Positions 22,481 through 34,836 of a DNA stretch of 64,000 nt are shown here, piece after piece. The position numbers and the translations under genes were made by a program. Origin of the DNA: Alnus glutinosa. Its lineage: Eukaryota; Streptophyta; Magnoliopsida; Fagales; Betulaceae. The DNA lies in NCBI RefSeq assembly GCF_958979055.1, contig NC_084887.1:34264620-34328619 (forward strand), read 5' to 3'. Position 1 is the first letter of the stretch. The number at the start of each line of letters is the position of its first letter. The notes below the pieces were generated by a model. It made no database searches, had not been told where the DNA came from, and worked only from the letters and a program-made list of their open reading frames with translations.

Positions 22481-22505
22481 TTTGGAGTCGGGAGGCGCGC
22501 GGGAC
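22398..22505. repeat. Perfect 37-bp inverted repeat, GC-rich
   Basis: Left arm 22398-22434 (starting gtcccgcgcgcctcccgact) is exactly reverse-complementary to the right arm 22469-22505 (ending cgggaggcgcgcgggac), with a 34-base spacer that itself holds the gagtcg/cggctc motifs. It lies just upstream of the CT-rich leader of the transposon genes. Confidence 0.85.
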
Positions 22506-22619
22506 ATGGGACACAGCTCTGTCCCGCGCCTCTCTTCTTGTCATTTCGCATTTATTGCGAAAGTTGATTTTTTTAAAATCAACGTGCTCATCCCCAGGCC
22601 ATGCTGTTCCATCCCTCCG

Positions 22620-24101
22620 GCCATTCTCAGACTCTCAGCTCTCTCACGTCTCTCTCTCTCTCTCTCTGTCTTCGCCGTCCGGCCATTTCAGTGAAGCCGG
22701 CCGGCCACCCGGTTCCTCTTTATCGGCTCCTCTCCGGTCGTCTCGTCTCCTCTCCGGTCGTCTCCTCTCCTCTCCTCTCCGGTCGTCTCCTCTCCTCTCC
22801 TCTCCTCTCCTCTCCGGTCGTCTCTCTCCTCTCCGGTCGTCTCTCTCCCTCGGCGGTCTCTCTCTCTCAGTAAAACCCCTACCACCGGCTACCCCGCCGG
22901 AAGACCGGGTAAGTCCCTAAACTCTAGCTCACTGTACATGTGCTTTTGTTTAGCTCTCTCTCCCTCACGCTTTCTCTCTGCAGGTGCCTCCCTCACAGCT
23001 CCGACCGGCGAAGAAGGCCACACTCTCTCACAGCTCCGACCGGCAAAGAACAAAAGGTCTCTCACAGCTCCCTTATGCTTTTTTAATATATATTTTTTTC
23101 ATTTATTTATTTTTACATTTTTTTCTGCTTTATTATTTTTATTGTTGCAATTACAAATGTCATGGAAATTTAATTAGAGAGATTAAGTGAAGTTTCTAAT
23201 TTTTCTTTAGTTTATGGTTGTCATTTTTTTATTTTTTTATTAATGAATGAATTTCTATTAACAACAAACAAATAATACATGCAACACACTCAAGCAAAAC
23301 GTTGGAACCATTGATGCTAAACAAAGCATCTACCTACCTACAAACATCACAGGAATACTCCGGCAATAAATTAGGGTTAAGAATTTAATAATTTGGACCC
23401 TAGAGTTAGTGAGAATCAAATTTGAGTTAAGGGAATTAATAGAGTTTTGGACTCTAGCCTAATGACATGCTATCATTTGGAGCTTACCTGGGAAAAGTCT
23501 TGCTAGTGCTAGCTTTTGAAGTTGGTTAATTATATATATATATATATATTGTCATTTTTCGTGTTTGTCTTTGATGTTCATTAATTGAGAGAAGCCAAGT
23601 CGTGTTAGATTGGGCCTTTGATCAAACACCACAAGATATGTTCAAAGAGCCGTTCACGTAATTGCTAGCCAAGGACAAAACCCTAGAGACTAATGTCTTG
23701 TTTTTAGAGTCGTTTTTTATATTCATAGACAATACAATGTAATAATCTATATATTATTTTTACATTTATATATTTCATAAAATTAAAACACATCACAAAA
23801 AATATATATTCATAGACAGTGTAATAATCTATATATTAAAATAGCAATCTAGATATAAATGCTTATTTACACAATGTAATAATCAAAAATTTGATTCATG
23901 ACCTAGGACCAAATAAATTTAAGAAGATGCCGCGTTGTCTAAGATAATGCTCTAGGTTATTGACTCATTTTTTTCAATTCTTTGCCAAAAAAAAAAAAGA
24001 TTCTAGTAATTAATTGAGGACCGTTTGTGTATATAACACAGTCCTTAATTTGTGTTATATATTTGTAACCATTTTGTGTATTGTAATGTGATAAGATAAA
24101 T
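22620..24101 (+). promoter_or_regulatory. CT-rich leader region of the CACTA transposase gene, with minisatellite
   Basis: Positions 22730-22860 are a degenerate tandem repeat of tctcctctccggtcg units. A good splice donor (ccggGTAAGTccc, near 22909) and an acceptor (ctctctgcag, ending 22983) suggest a spliced 5' leader. The rest to 24101 is AT-rich and without coding signal. Promoter location is inferred. Confidence 0.45.
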
Positions 24102-27100
24102 ATGGACAAAAGTTGGATGACGAAGTGGAGAGGTTCGAGGGAGTATATGGAAGGGGCCGAAGCGTTCGTGAAGTATGCAGTTACGAATTCCAAAAATAAA
24201 AATTCAATTGTATGTCCATGCAAGAAGTGTGGTTTGAACAGGAGCCTACGGCCAGAAGAAGTATATGACCATTTGACCGGTGGAAGGGGAATTATGCCTA
24301 ATTACACTGAATGGATTTGGCATGGGGAGAAGATTAGGGCTCCTGTACCTAATAAAGTACGTGTTGTTGAATCTCCTAAGCCGGCTCCGACTGCAAATAT
24401 TGTACCAATTCTCGATGAGTCAAGAACGATGCAGTCCATGTTGCAAGATGTTTTTGGCATACATAGTACTCGGGCAGACGATGATGAGTGTCAAGTGGAA
24501 GTGGAAGCCGATTATGTACCTGAAGCAGTTGATGAAGAGATCGATGAGAGTGCCAAGAAATTCTACAACTTGGTTCAGGATGCAGACAAGCCACTTCATG
24601 ATAAAACACGATATAGCAAATTGTCAGCTATTGTTCATCTATACAACTTGAAGTGTGTGGGTGGACTCAGTAATACGATTTTCACATTGTTGCTTGAGTT
24701 CATCAATGAGATAGTACCAACAGATGAGCCAGCTTTTCCTAAAAGTATGTATGAGACAAAAAAATATTTAAGAGACTTGGGACTTGGATATGAAAAGATT
24801 CCGGCTTGTCGAAATCATTGTATGTTATTCTGGAAGGAAAATGAGAAGTTAGATACATGTACAGTGTGTGGAGCATCAAAGTGGAAGGACGAAATTACTG
24901 AAGAAGATGGGTCATCCCGAACATTGAAGAGACGACCGGTAAAGGTGTTGCGGTGGTTTTCATTGGCTTCAAGATTGCAAAGGTTGTACATGTCACAACA
25001 TACCGCTTCCCACATGAGGTGGCACGCTGATGGGCGCACAAAAGACGGTGTGCTCAGGCATCCGGCAGACGGTGAAGCTTGGAGAACATTTGATACACTG
25101 CACCCAAACTTTGCATCAGACCCACGAAATGTTAGGCTTGGTCTAGCGTCGGATGGTTTTAACCCTTTTGGGAACATGAGCACAAGCCACAGTACTTGGC
25201 CTGTTATGTTGGTTCCATACAACCTACCTCCTTGGATGTGCATGAAACAACAGTATTTCATATTATCTATGATTATTTCAGGCCCAACTGCACTAGGAAT
25301 GAATATAGATGTCTACCTACAACCTTTAATATCTGAGTTACAGGAGTTGTGGAATGTAGGGGTACGGACATATGACATATCCAAGAAGAAGTCATTTGTT
25401 ATGCGGACAGCATTGATGTGGACAATAAATGACTTCCCAGCGTATGCAGATTTATCTGGATGGAGTACTATGGGTCCAATGGCATGTCCTTGTTGTATGC
25501 ATTCAACGAGGTCAACATGGTTGACATACGGGCATAAATATTGTTATATGGGGCATAGACGATGGTTGTCTGCCGATCATAAGTGGCGACATATGGCAAG
25601 AACCTTTGACGGTAAACAAGAGCTGGGTGTTGCGCCTGTTATTCCAGATGGTGGTGAAATCCTACGACAATTACAGGGATTTGATGTTCATGAAGACATA
25701 AGAAGAGACAAACGACAAAAAACTGTGCAGCAAGGTCATGGGGCAAATGAGACCGTGGTATGGAAAAAGAAAAGTATTTTTTTCACATTGCCCTATTGGA
25801 AGGATAATTTGTTACGACATAACCTTGATGTGATGCACATCGAAAAAAATGTGATGGATAATATCATTGGGACCCTACTGGACATGAAAGTAAAAACAAA
25901 AGACAACCACGCAGCACGTTTGGACTTACGTAAAATGGGTTTGAGAAAAACACTTCATCCATTCACAAACGAGAGAGGCAAAACATATATACCAGCGGCG
26001 TGCTACACGATGTCTAAGGAGGAAACAATTAATTTCTTAAAAGTGATCAAAGATGTTAGAGTACCCGATGGATATGCCTCCAATTTGTCCCGTTGCGTGA
26101 ACCTTAAAGCCCGTACCATTGTTGGTATGAAGAGTCATGACAACTATATACTCATGCAACAACTGCTGCCAATAGCTTTGCGTGGCTCCTTGGAAAAGAA
26201 GGTTGTGAAACCTTTGATAGAGTTGTCTGCATTTTTTAGGGGTATATGTTCAAAAACATTGACGGAAGAAGATCTAGCTCGACATGAAGCTGAAATCCCT
26301 ATCATATTGTGCAAGCTTGAACAAATATTTCCTCCGGGCTTCTTTACAATTATGGTTCATGTTGTCATACATTTGGTTCGTGAATGTCGACTTGGTGGAC
26401 CAGTACACTGTCGGTGGATGTATCCAGTTGAGAGGTAATTATGTATTCTAAGTATATATAAGGTTTGGTTTTTTTTTTTTCCTTTATTGTCTCAACGAGG
26501 TAATACAAGAGATACTTATGTTTTCTCTATGTAGGTCCCTTGGACGATACAAATCCCCAGTGCGCAACAGAGCTACACCTGAGGGTTCTATAGCGGAAGG
26601 TTACTTAGCGGATGAAATGATCACATTCTGTTCACGGTACTTAGAGAACGCACTCACAGTCCACAATAGGCCTCAGAGAAACCCTGATGAGGCTAGGGGA
26701 GCGGTAACACGAGTAACTCTTGACCAACGCACATTGACGCAGATCCATCGATATATCATTTTTAACTAGGACGAGTTCCTTCAATTACGCACGTGAGTTA
26801 TACTTATTAATACATCTTACTTTGGCTCAAACATACAACTGTTTATTCTAAATGTGGACTGCCAACATATAGGACGCATTTGGATGAGTTGAGGCACGAC
26901 TCCAATAGAAGCCGACTATTGGACAGAGAATTGCACCGACAACATAGGGACACTTTTTGTGTTTGGTACCGTAATTACGTAAGAATTTCATATGGTTTTT
27001 CTATGAGCGACATTTTATTGTATATGTAATTTTCTACATCTCAACAACTATGAGCAATTTTATCTCAAATCGCAGGTTAACCAAATGGACCAGACACGTA

Positions 27101-27717
27101 GAACTGAGTTAGGGGATAAGCTTGTATGGCATTCTAAAGGGCCAATTGAAACGGCCTTCGAATATAACCGATATGTAGTTAACGGCAAGCTGTTTCGCAC
27201 TATGGCCCAAGATGAAGGAAAAACAACCCAAAACAGTGGCGTGTGTGTGCCTACAGTTGATGGCGATACCTATTATGGGAAGCTAACTCGAATAATAGAG
27301 GTAGAATACTATGACACGACTAGGTATGTGCTATTTAAGTGTGATTGGGCGGACATTAGAAAGGATAGAGGATGGTCGGAGGATGAGTATGGTATGACAC
27401 TTGTGAATTTCAAAAACCTAATACATACGGGAGATAACATTTTGGATGATCCATATGTATTATCTTCACAAGTATCCCAAGTATACTATGTCCATGACGA
27501 CAGGAACCCAGACTGGTGTTGCGTAGTAAGGACTAAACCGAGGAACGTGTATGATGTTGGTGAGGGAGAAGTGAACAATGATGAAGATCTCAACTACCAT
27601 GAGAGTGAGCCATTGAACTTGAACATTAATCAGGATCCAAATGAAGCTGATTACGGTGAAGACATTCATTATGCCCGTAGCAATATACCTGCGATTGAAG
27701 TAGTACAACCACAATAA
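24102..27717 (+). pseudogene. CACTA TNP2-type transposase with one in-frame stop
   Basis: Exons: 24102-26434, 26535-26792, 26873-26978, 27076-27717 (stop TAA). The N-terminus, MDKSWM to about residue 75, is the transposase-associated domain with its Cys/His pattern (CPCKKCGLNRSL). Next is the Transposase_21 (tnp2) core, with CPCC, NLDVMHIEKNVMDNIIGTLL and neighbours. The DUF4218 region follows (LPIALRGSLEKKVVKPLIEL to HCRWMYPVER). Exon 2 continues with VRNRATPEGSIAEGYLADEM. The final exon holds a DUF4216-like segment (YYGKLTRIIEVEYYDTTRYV, LFKCDWAD, YGMTLVNFKNL, SQVSQVYYV). In exon 2 a TAG at 26767-26769 interrupts the frame just before DEFLQLRT, although downstream exons stay open. It would give a protein truncated before the DUF4216 part. 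The single lesion suggests recent inactivation or, less likely, readthrough. Confidence 0.9.
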
Positions 27718-27852
27718 CTTAGCATGCATGTATGACTTTGTTTTTTCAATAATCTTAAACTGATATCAAATGTGCATTAAACATGTTGAGTGATTTCTAT
27801 ATTTACATTTGATCTGACACTTTATATATATTTGTGTATTTTGTAGACTAAT

Positions 27853-30000
27853 ATGGCAGACAAGCCACCTCCAAAGAAGAAAGTTTTTTCTCGGATCCCA
27901 ATACGACTCTTTTCAGAGTCTACACCTGAGATAGAGACATCTCAACATCTGGCTGAGATAGAACACGATGACCGCCCATCTTTTCCAAGTGCAATCATGG
28001 TTGAGGAGCCTTTACAGGACAACATACGTACGCCATCGAATATGGCTGATGGGTTTGCAGAGCCTTTTGATGATATTGATTCTACTATATTGGCACAAGA
28101 GACTGAGCGGGAACAAGCTCAGTCTCAAGAGTCTGAGAGGGAACAAGCTCCCACACAAGAGTCTGAGAGGGAACAAGCTCCCAATATTGGCGTACAATTG
28201 GATAGTCGACAAGTCCGTACGATAGGTATGTATGTTACACTTGATATATATATAGTCTAGGCTCTAAATATTTTACTTGATTATTTAACTTATATACACA
28301 TATAATTTATTTATTTATTTTTTTCATGTTTTTGATTTAAATACAGATACGGATAACAATTTCCACATCAGAGATGTTGGCTCTCCAACCACCCTTTGGA
28401 CAATACCCGTAGGCGAGAAGGTGGTCATCGATTTTAATGCGACGTGGTAGCCAGTTGGCACGAGTGGCATGAAATTTAGCCGGTTAGGAGCAAAATATGT
28501 TCGGAGTGGGAAGTTTGTTGGGCTAGGTGCCCAAAACTGGAGGAAGATACCGCCTCAGGCTAAAGAGGACTTGTGGGCCGCCCTAATGGTATGTAAAACA
28601 AGTTATTTGCAAATTTATTGCGATGAATATATATTACATGTAAATAGTATATAAATGTTTTTTTTTTTTTTTTAAAACTAATTTGTAGCAAAAATTTTAC
28701 ATCATGCCTGATGCACCAATGAATGAGATCAAACGGATAGCAATGATAGACTTCGGGCATAAACGAAAAAATTTCAAGTATAGGGTGAAGAAGGCTATAA
28801 ATATACAAGCCAATGATACTCGCGAGACAATTATTGAGTCGACACCCAACATCACAGAGTTCGATGCTGAGGACATGGAGATAGCCATCGACACATGGTT
28901 GACTTCGGAAGATAAGGTAATTATATCAATAAATGTTATTATTTTTAAAGTACATATCTTTAAACTTTTAACATTGCATGATACTTATTTGTTTATAACA
29001 ATTGCGTAGGCAAGAGCTGAGAGAAATAAACAAATATCGAAAAGTGTCAATAAGATATATCACACATCTGGCTCGAAGAGTTACGCCAGAGTCGCGAAAG
29101 AGCTGGTACAATGATTTCATTCTTAATAACATATATATATATATATATATATTTATTTATTTATTTATTTATTTTTTAACAATAATCATGTTACTAGTTG
29201 ATGATCATTTTGTTTAGTAGATATTTATTTTTGGTGCTAAATATAGATGTTCTTATTGAATTCACATCGCACATTCGACTCTTATTTGATAACTGTATAT
29301 TTGTTTTCGTAGGAGATATTAAAGCAAAAGCCACCCACCCGAGCTGAAGTTTTTGTGGCAACTCACACAAAAAGGGATGGGACGCCCAGCACGCAAGCAG
29401 CTGGAGAGACGATTGTAAGTGCTTAACTTTGTCTTTATTTGTGTGTTGTTGAATATATCATATAATAAAGTAGTATAAGTATTTATTCCAAAGCAAATAA
29501 ATGTCTAATAATTAACACATTTAATATATATATGTCAGGAAAAGTTGAAGGAGCTGATGACAGATGACACTGCAAGAGCGAACCCTGTATCTCCACAGGG
29601 TTCAATACTATGGGTAGAAGATGATGCTCTTGCAAGGGCAATGGGAAGGGTAGAGTATTCGGGTTGTGTTCGTGGAATGGGGGTTGGCCCATTACCAGTT
29701 AGACCCACCTCTCGATTTTCTGCATCACGGTTGGCTCAAGAAAATGCATTTAATACTCAAATGAATGAGATGATGACAAAGTGGGAGGAAGAGAAGAGAA
29801 TATCGGATGAGCGATGGGAGGAAGAGAAGAGAAGGACAGAGGAAGAGAGGAGAATCGCGGATGAAGAGAGGAAACAAACTAATGAAAGAATTGCAAGACA
29901 AGATCAAATGATGGAGAAGATGCAGAAGATGATTGACAATCTTGCTAGAGTCAATGCATCACTTCTAGGCAACTCTTCGTCTGCGTCACGCTCATCGTGA
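27853..30000 (+). pseudogene. Second CACTA gene (En/Spm Ptta/TnpA-like DNA-binding protein) with one in-frame stop
   Basis: Exons joined in frame: 27853-28225, 28347-28588, 28689-28916, 29010-29105, 29313-29414, 29539-30000 (stop TGA). The N-terminus is MADKPPPKKKVFSRIP, then an acidic region with three tandem copies of an ESEREQAP-like unit (about residues 90-115). Exons 2-5 correspond to the plant transposase (Ptta/En/Spm) domain: WTIPVGEKVVIDFN, GQNWRKIP-like AQNWRKIPPQAKEDLW, KIYHTSGSKSYARVAKEL. The last exon holds GRVEYSGCVRGMGVGPLP, followed by a charged E/R/K-rich coiled coil. A TAG at 28448-28450 replaces the residue expected between ATW and PVG (CAG to TAG is the simplest change). 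In TnpA-type proteins this gene product binds subterminal repeats; that role is inferred here. Confidence 0.85.
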
Positions 30001-30145
30001 GTGTGACATCCATAGTAACTAGTCCATCAGGTTAGCTCCAAATATGATTAACTATGATTTTTTTGAGTATATAAAGTTGAAAATGTACATTAGGACTTAA
30101 GGGTTATTTTTTAGTATATAAAGTTGAAAATATTATGTGTATCGT

Positions 30146-30148
<3 letters not shown>

Positions 30149-30218
<70 letters not shown>

Positions 30219-30219
30219 A
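30149..30219 (+). repeat. (CT)n(TA)n microsatellite
   Basis: About 48 bases of CT repeat followed by about 22 bases of TA repeat, inside the CACTA element downstream of its second gene. Confidence 0.9.
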
Positions 30220-30286
30220 CACATTTTATTTAAATCACTAATGTAGGTGATGTGCTCTTGACGTCTGATGATGTTGATACGCATAA

Positions 30287-31470
30287 GGAGCTATCGTGGA
30301 AAAGACATTTAGTTGTTATGAATGTAGTATTGAACTTTGTAAATGATGTAGGTAACTTTTGTGTTATCGGTTGGACTTGATCGGTTTGTGATCATAGATA
30401 ACTTATGTATTATGTTTTGAAATTACTTATGGCGATATACTGTTTACGATTGTAGGTAACTTGATCGGTTTGGGGTTGAGTAAAATTATATATGGTGATA
30501 TGTTGTATTTGTATTTGTTTGTGTTTTAATGCATTGATATGAAGTTTGTGTTGTATATGAGTTTATGTGAAAAGAACTATCGTGAAAAAGATATCTTGAG
30601 TTGTTGTGAATGTAGTATTGAATTTTGTAAATGATGTAGGTAACTTTTGTGTTATTGGTTGGACTTGATCGGTTTGTGATCATAGATAACTTATGTATTA
30701 TGTTTTGAAATTACTTATGGCGTTATGCCGTTTATGATTGTAAGTAACTTGATCGGTTTGGGGTTGAGTGAAATTATATATGGTGATGCGTTGTATTTGT
30801 TATTGTTATTATTTTAATGCATTAATATGAAGTTTGTGTTATATATGAGTTTATGTGAAAATAACTATCGTTGAGAAGACATATTGAGTTGTTGTGAATG
30901 GAGTATTGAACTTTGTAAATGATGTAGGTAACTTTTATGTTATCGGTTGGACTTGATCGGTTTGTAATCATAGATAATTTATGTATTATGTTTTGAAATT
31001 ACTTATGGTGATATGCCGATTATGATTGTAGGAAACTTGATCGGTTTGTGGTTGATTGAAATTATATATGGTAATATGTTGTATTTATTATTGTTTTTGT
31101 TTTAATGTCTTGGTGTGTAAATTAAGACATTGTTTTTGTTTTAATGCATTGATATGAAGTTTGTGTTATATATGAGCTTATGTGAAAATAACTATCGTTG
31201 AGAAGACATATTGAATTGTTGTGAATGTAGTATTGAACTTTGTAAATGATGTAGGTAACTTTTATGTTATCGGTTGGACTTGATCGGTTTGTGATTATAG
31301 ATAACTTATGTATTATGTTTTGAAATTACTTATGGTGATATGCTGTTTATGATTTAGGGTAACTTGATCGGTTTGGGGTTGATTGAAATTATGTATGGTG
31401 ATATGTTGTATTTATTATTGTTTTTGTTTTAATGCCTTAATATGAAGTTTGAGTTATATGAGTTTATGTG
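30287..31470 (+). repeat. Tandem repeat of about 287 bp, four copies, in the CACTA 3' region
   Basis: Unit starts are visible at ctatcgt near 30291, 30577, 30865 and 31192. Each unit contains gatgtaggtaacttttgtgt, ggttggacttgatcggtttg and cttatgtattatgttttgaa. Spacings are about 286, 288 and 327 bases; the longer one is due to a short internal duplication near 31100-31140. No coding potential is seen. It may form the 3' UTR of the transposon genes. Confidence 0.85.
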
Positions 31471-31564
31471 GATGTTAATGAGTTTATATATATAAACAAT
31501 ATTTTTGCAATTAGGTATTTAAAAAAAATTAAAAAAATACTGTATTTTATTTATTTTTAATTTT

Positions 31565-32100
31565 AGAGCCGTTTTAAGTGTTAAAACAGCTCTAAAAAAA
31601 TATTTAAATTATATTTAAATTTTTGAGCCGTTTTAACACTTAAAACGGCTCAAAACTTATATTTTAACAATTTTCTAATTTAGAGGCGTTTTAAACTTTA
31701 GAGCCGCTTTTTAAAACGGTTCAAAAAGTTTTGAACCGTTTTAACAAGCGTCTCAAACCGGTTGGAAGACTTTTTCTTAACCGACTCAAAAAGTTTTGAG
31801 CCGTTTTAGAAAAGCGGCTCTAAATTTTTACAAAAGCGGCTCAAAATTGTTTGAGTCGCTTTTATTTAAAGCGACTCTAAATGTTTTGAGACGCGTTTTA
31901 AAAGCGTCTCAAACAGTTTTGAGACGCTTTTATAAAAGCGACTCCAGTTTGAACCGTTTTTTGTACAAACGGATCAATTTTAATGTTTAATACTTCAGGT
32001 GTGGACCCGTTTGTAAAACGGCTCAAAAAAAACGACTCAAATTGTTTAGAGCCGTTTTAAGGGCTTAAAAGGGCTCGAAAAAAGCGGCTCAAAACAGCGT
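31565..32100. repeat. Right subterminal repeat array
   Basis: Dense gagccgtttt/aaaacggctc motifs and variants (gagtcgct, gagacgcttt) in both orientations, ending against the right terminal inverted repeat. It mirrors the left array. Confidence 0.85.
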
Positions 32101-32113
32101 TTTTTTTGTAGTG

Positions 32114-34352
32114 ATATATGGTTCTTGAGGTCAATTTCAAACAATGAAGTTGCGGGGCCTAGTGTTGCTAATAGAGTGCAAAGGGAGCACAGTTATTATA
32201 TATAAGTTAAATATACAAAAGATGCGAATTGTAATTAATTTATGTCACATTCTATATATATATATATATAGATCCAGTTTCACATGCATGCTCTACGAAA
32301 TGCTGATGTATGCAGTGCACATGCATATAGGTTTCAACTATTAATTGCTCACATCTACGTTACTCTACAGTAGATGCTAGCGACTATTAATGCCAATATC
32401 ACTCTCACTGTCCTTCATTGGCGGGTCCGACCAATTGAACCTTGATGCATTGTCCTTGTCCACAGGACCACAACATGCGTGCCTTGCTTAACCAATGTCT
32501 TCCACATCCATCACGGCCGGCGGCTCAGTACATTTTAAGCTCCAGGAGCTTCTGCATGAAGGGGAGAAGAAGAAGAAAAAAAAAAAATATCTTAATTTTT
32601 TTATTCACAGTGACGTTGTTTAGGGGTTTCAAACAAAACTAACAACTTAGTGTCTTTTGAACAGAAACTGTGTTAATTAGTGCCGTTTAAACAGTAAACG
32701 GCACTACTCGATCTAGAATCTTAACACTGTTTTTAAAGCAATATTATTCAAATTACGTTAAATGAATGGTACATTTTTTTCCGCCCAAAAACGACACTAA
32801 ATACCAATTTTTTTGTGGTGTGTATAAAAAGTTACTACATGCATTTAGTGATATGTTAGTAGCGATAACAATGGTGGCCGATACTGTCAGGAGGATGAGG
32901 GTTGAGAGAGGGAAGGTGATGATGGAGGTGGTAGAGCCTGTGCAAAGGAAGAGGGAGGGAGGAGGGAGGGGGACCAAGTTGACAAGTATTTTGTTTGAAG
33001 TTCATTGGCATGTAAATTGACAACGTTATATTAACCTTGAAATCGTGTTGAATAATATTATCTCTTGTGATAGGTAAGTTTAAAAGCATTTAGATGTGAG
33101 TAATATTATACATCAACCTCTATCATTTTCATCCACTCGATGTTCATGTAAACAGTATCATTATACGGAATCCTGATCCAAATTTTTAAGTTATGGTCAT
33201 TGAAAATGAAGGCCCCTTTTACTGAAATTTTCACATGATCGAACATATTTTTATCAAATCTTGAATTTAAATGCTAAAGGCAACTTAAAATAAAATGGAG
33301 AAAATATGAAGTGATATTGTGGGCATGTAATATGTCATCTCGGAAAAAGTATTTCTAAATATCTCTCTCATCTCATCCTTATTCCATTGAGCTTATGTGA
33401 CGTCTGTACTCAATCATCAGCCATTATTTCTTTTTAAATAAAGGTATCCAAAGGTTGATAGGCAGTGTCATATTAGTATAGTGAGATAAGAGTTAGTATG
33501 TAACATTACTCTTTTTTTTTAAAAAAAAGTTTGTTTGTTTGTTTTCTTTTTTAATTTTTTTTTTTTTATCGAAAATAGAAATTAAAATACACCCTTTTTC
33601 CTCTCCACTAGATAAGGTTTGCATTGATCATGACTTATCAATGACAAGACCTAATGCTTCAATTAAGCGATCTATGTTACTCCATAAAAATTAAAAAGAA
33701 AAAAAGAAAAGAAAAAGAAGAATAATTAAGAAGAGATCCTAGAAAGATATGGGACCATAGTTAGGGAGCAAGACATGTGGTCCAAAAATGCAAATTTGTG
33801 AGACCAATAATCATAATATATATATACTCAAAATAAATCTTAATGTAAAAGATTGGAACTTCAGTATCTCTCGGTTTCCTTGGTGTCTCTCTTTTTTTGA
33901 TTCATCCTTTGTCTCTCTTGGATAAGCAAGTGTTTTTCCTTCAGTTTTCGTGTTTAAAAAGACCCATGCACATTGTGAAACGTGAGCCCAGTTGACTGAG
34001 CTTTGTACTCAGTCGATTGAGAAATGCCTTGCTAGTAATAAATACTGTATCATCTCACTTAACCCAAACGTGAACCTTGCATCTTGACCATCCATCTTCA
34101 CATGCATACTACTCATGTAGAGATTGTCACATGGAGATGTCATCTCGGTCGAACGAGCCTTATACTTGGTCAATCGAGCTCTCTTATTTCGACCGAAAGA
34201 TGCTCTTTCGGTCAAAGGAGATGCAATCTCGGTCGATGGAGATTACACAATTCTCAAATAGCGATTGTTCATTTTTCTACACGAAATGACACACAGCAAT
34301 GCCAACTTGGTCGATTGAGACCCATTCTCGATCGAACAAGATTGTACAGCCT
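32114..34352. other. Intergenic DNA right of the CACTA element
   Basis: No supported gene. At 32680-32705 there is a short palindrome (gtgccgtttaaacagtaaac, then ggcac). Near 32808 a stretch, tttttttgtggtg, resembles a mutated CACTA terminus, possibly the end of a decayed related element. Positions 33960-34340 contain repeated tcggtcgaacgag/ggtcgattgag phrases of unknown origin. Short open frames here have no family resemblance. Confidence 0.45.
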
Positions 34353-34361
34353 TAAATTCTT

Positions 34362-34827
34362 GGGAGAACTTTATGTACTCAAGGCTACCAAACTATCGGC
34401 CTATTTGACTTAAAGATACTGAACTTCAAAATATCTCAAACTATGGTATCTAATTTTCAAAACGTCTCAATAACAGATACTTTGTTAGGATTTGCTGTTA
34501 AATCTTGCCAAAAATCTCAAAATACCATTATGTTTATTTTTTTAAAAAAAAAAATTATAAAATATTTTAAAGATTCAGGGGCACGGGTATTTTCCCAGAT
34601 TCCGTTAAATTCTGACCAACACCAAAATCCTAGAATTTTTTTTCTTTCTAAAAAACAAGAGGGGTATTTTGAAAATTTTGACATGATCGATTTAATAGCA
34701 AATCTTAACGGAGTACCTGTTATTGAGACATTTTGAAAATTGGAAACCTTAGTTTGAGACGTTCTGAAGTTCAGTACTCTTAAGTCAAATAGACTGATAG
34801 TTCGATGCCCTTAAGTGAAGTTTACCC
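34362..34827. mobile_element. Mutator-type MITE, 466 bp, with 9-bp target duplication
   Basis: A foldback element. The left arm, for example caaactatcggcctatttga, ggtatctaattttcaaaacg and caataacagatactttgtta, is repeated in reverse complement in the right arm, up to about 34827. It is flanked on both sides by the same 9 bases, taaattctt (34353-34361 and 34828-34836). Long arms plus a 9-bp duplication point to the Mutator superfamily. The centre is AT-rich and non-coding. Confidence 0.85.
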
Positions 34828-34836
34828 TAAATTCTT

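Larger units (their letters stand above)
20835..32113 (+). mobile_element. Complete CACTA (En/Spm) transposon, 11.3 kb
   Basis: The left end is CACTACAAAAAAAA at 20835; the right end is its inverse, TTTTTTTTGTAGTG, closing at 32113. Both sides carry the same 3 bases, ATA (20832-20834 and 32114-32116), the 3-bp duplication typical of CACTA elements. Inward of both ends lie subterminal repeats built on gagccgtttt and its inverse. The interior holds a CT-rich leader, a TNP2-type transposase gene and a second En/Spm-type gene, both on the plus strand, then a tandem repeat block. This order matches autonomous plant CACTA elements. Each gene has an in-frame stop, so this copy is probably not autonomous today. 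Confidence 0.93.

Noticed and set aside
22555..22920. 121-codon and overlapping frames rich in Ser, Leu, Arg
   Set aside because: Entirely produced by the CT-rich minisatellite; open in several frames on both strands with no domain.
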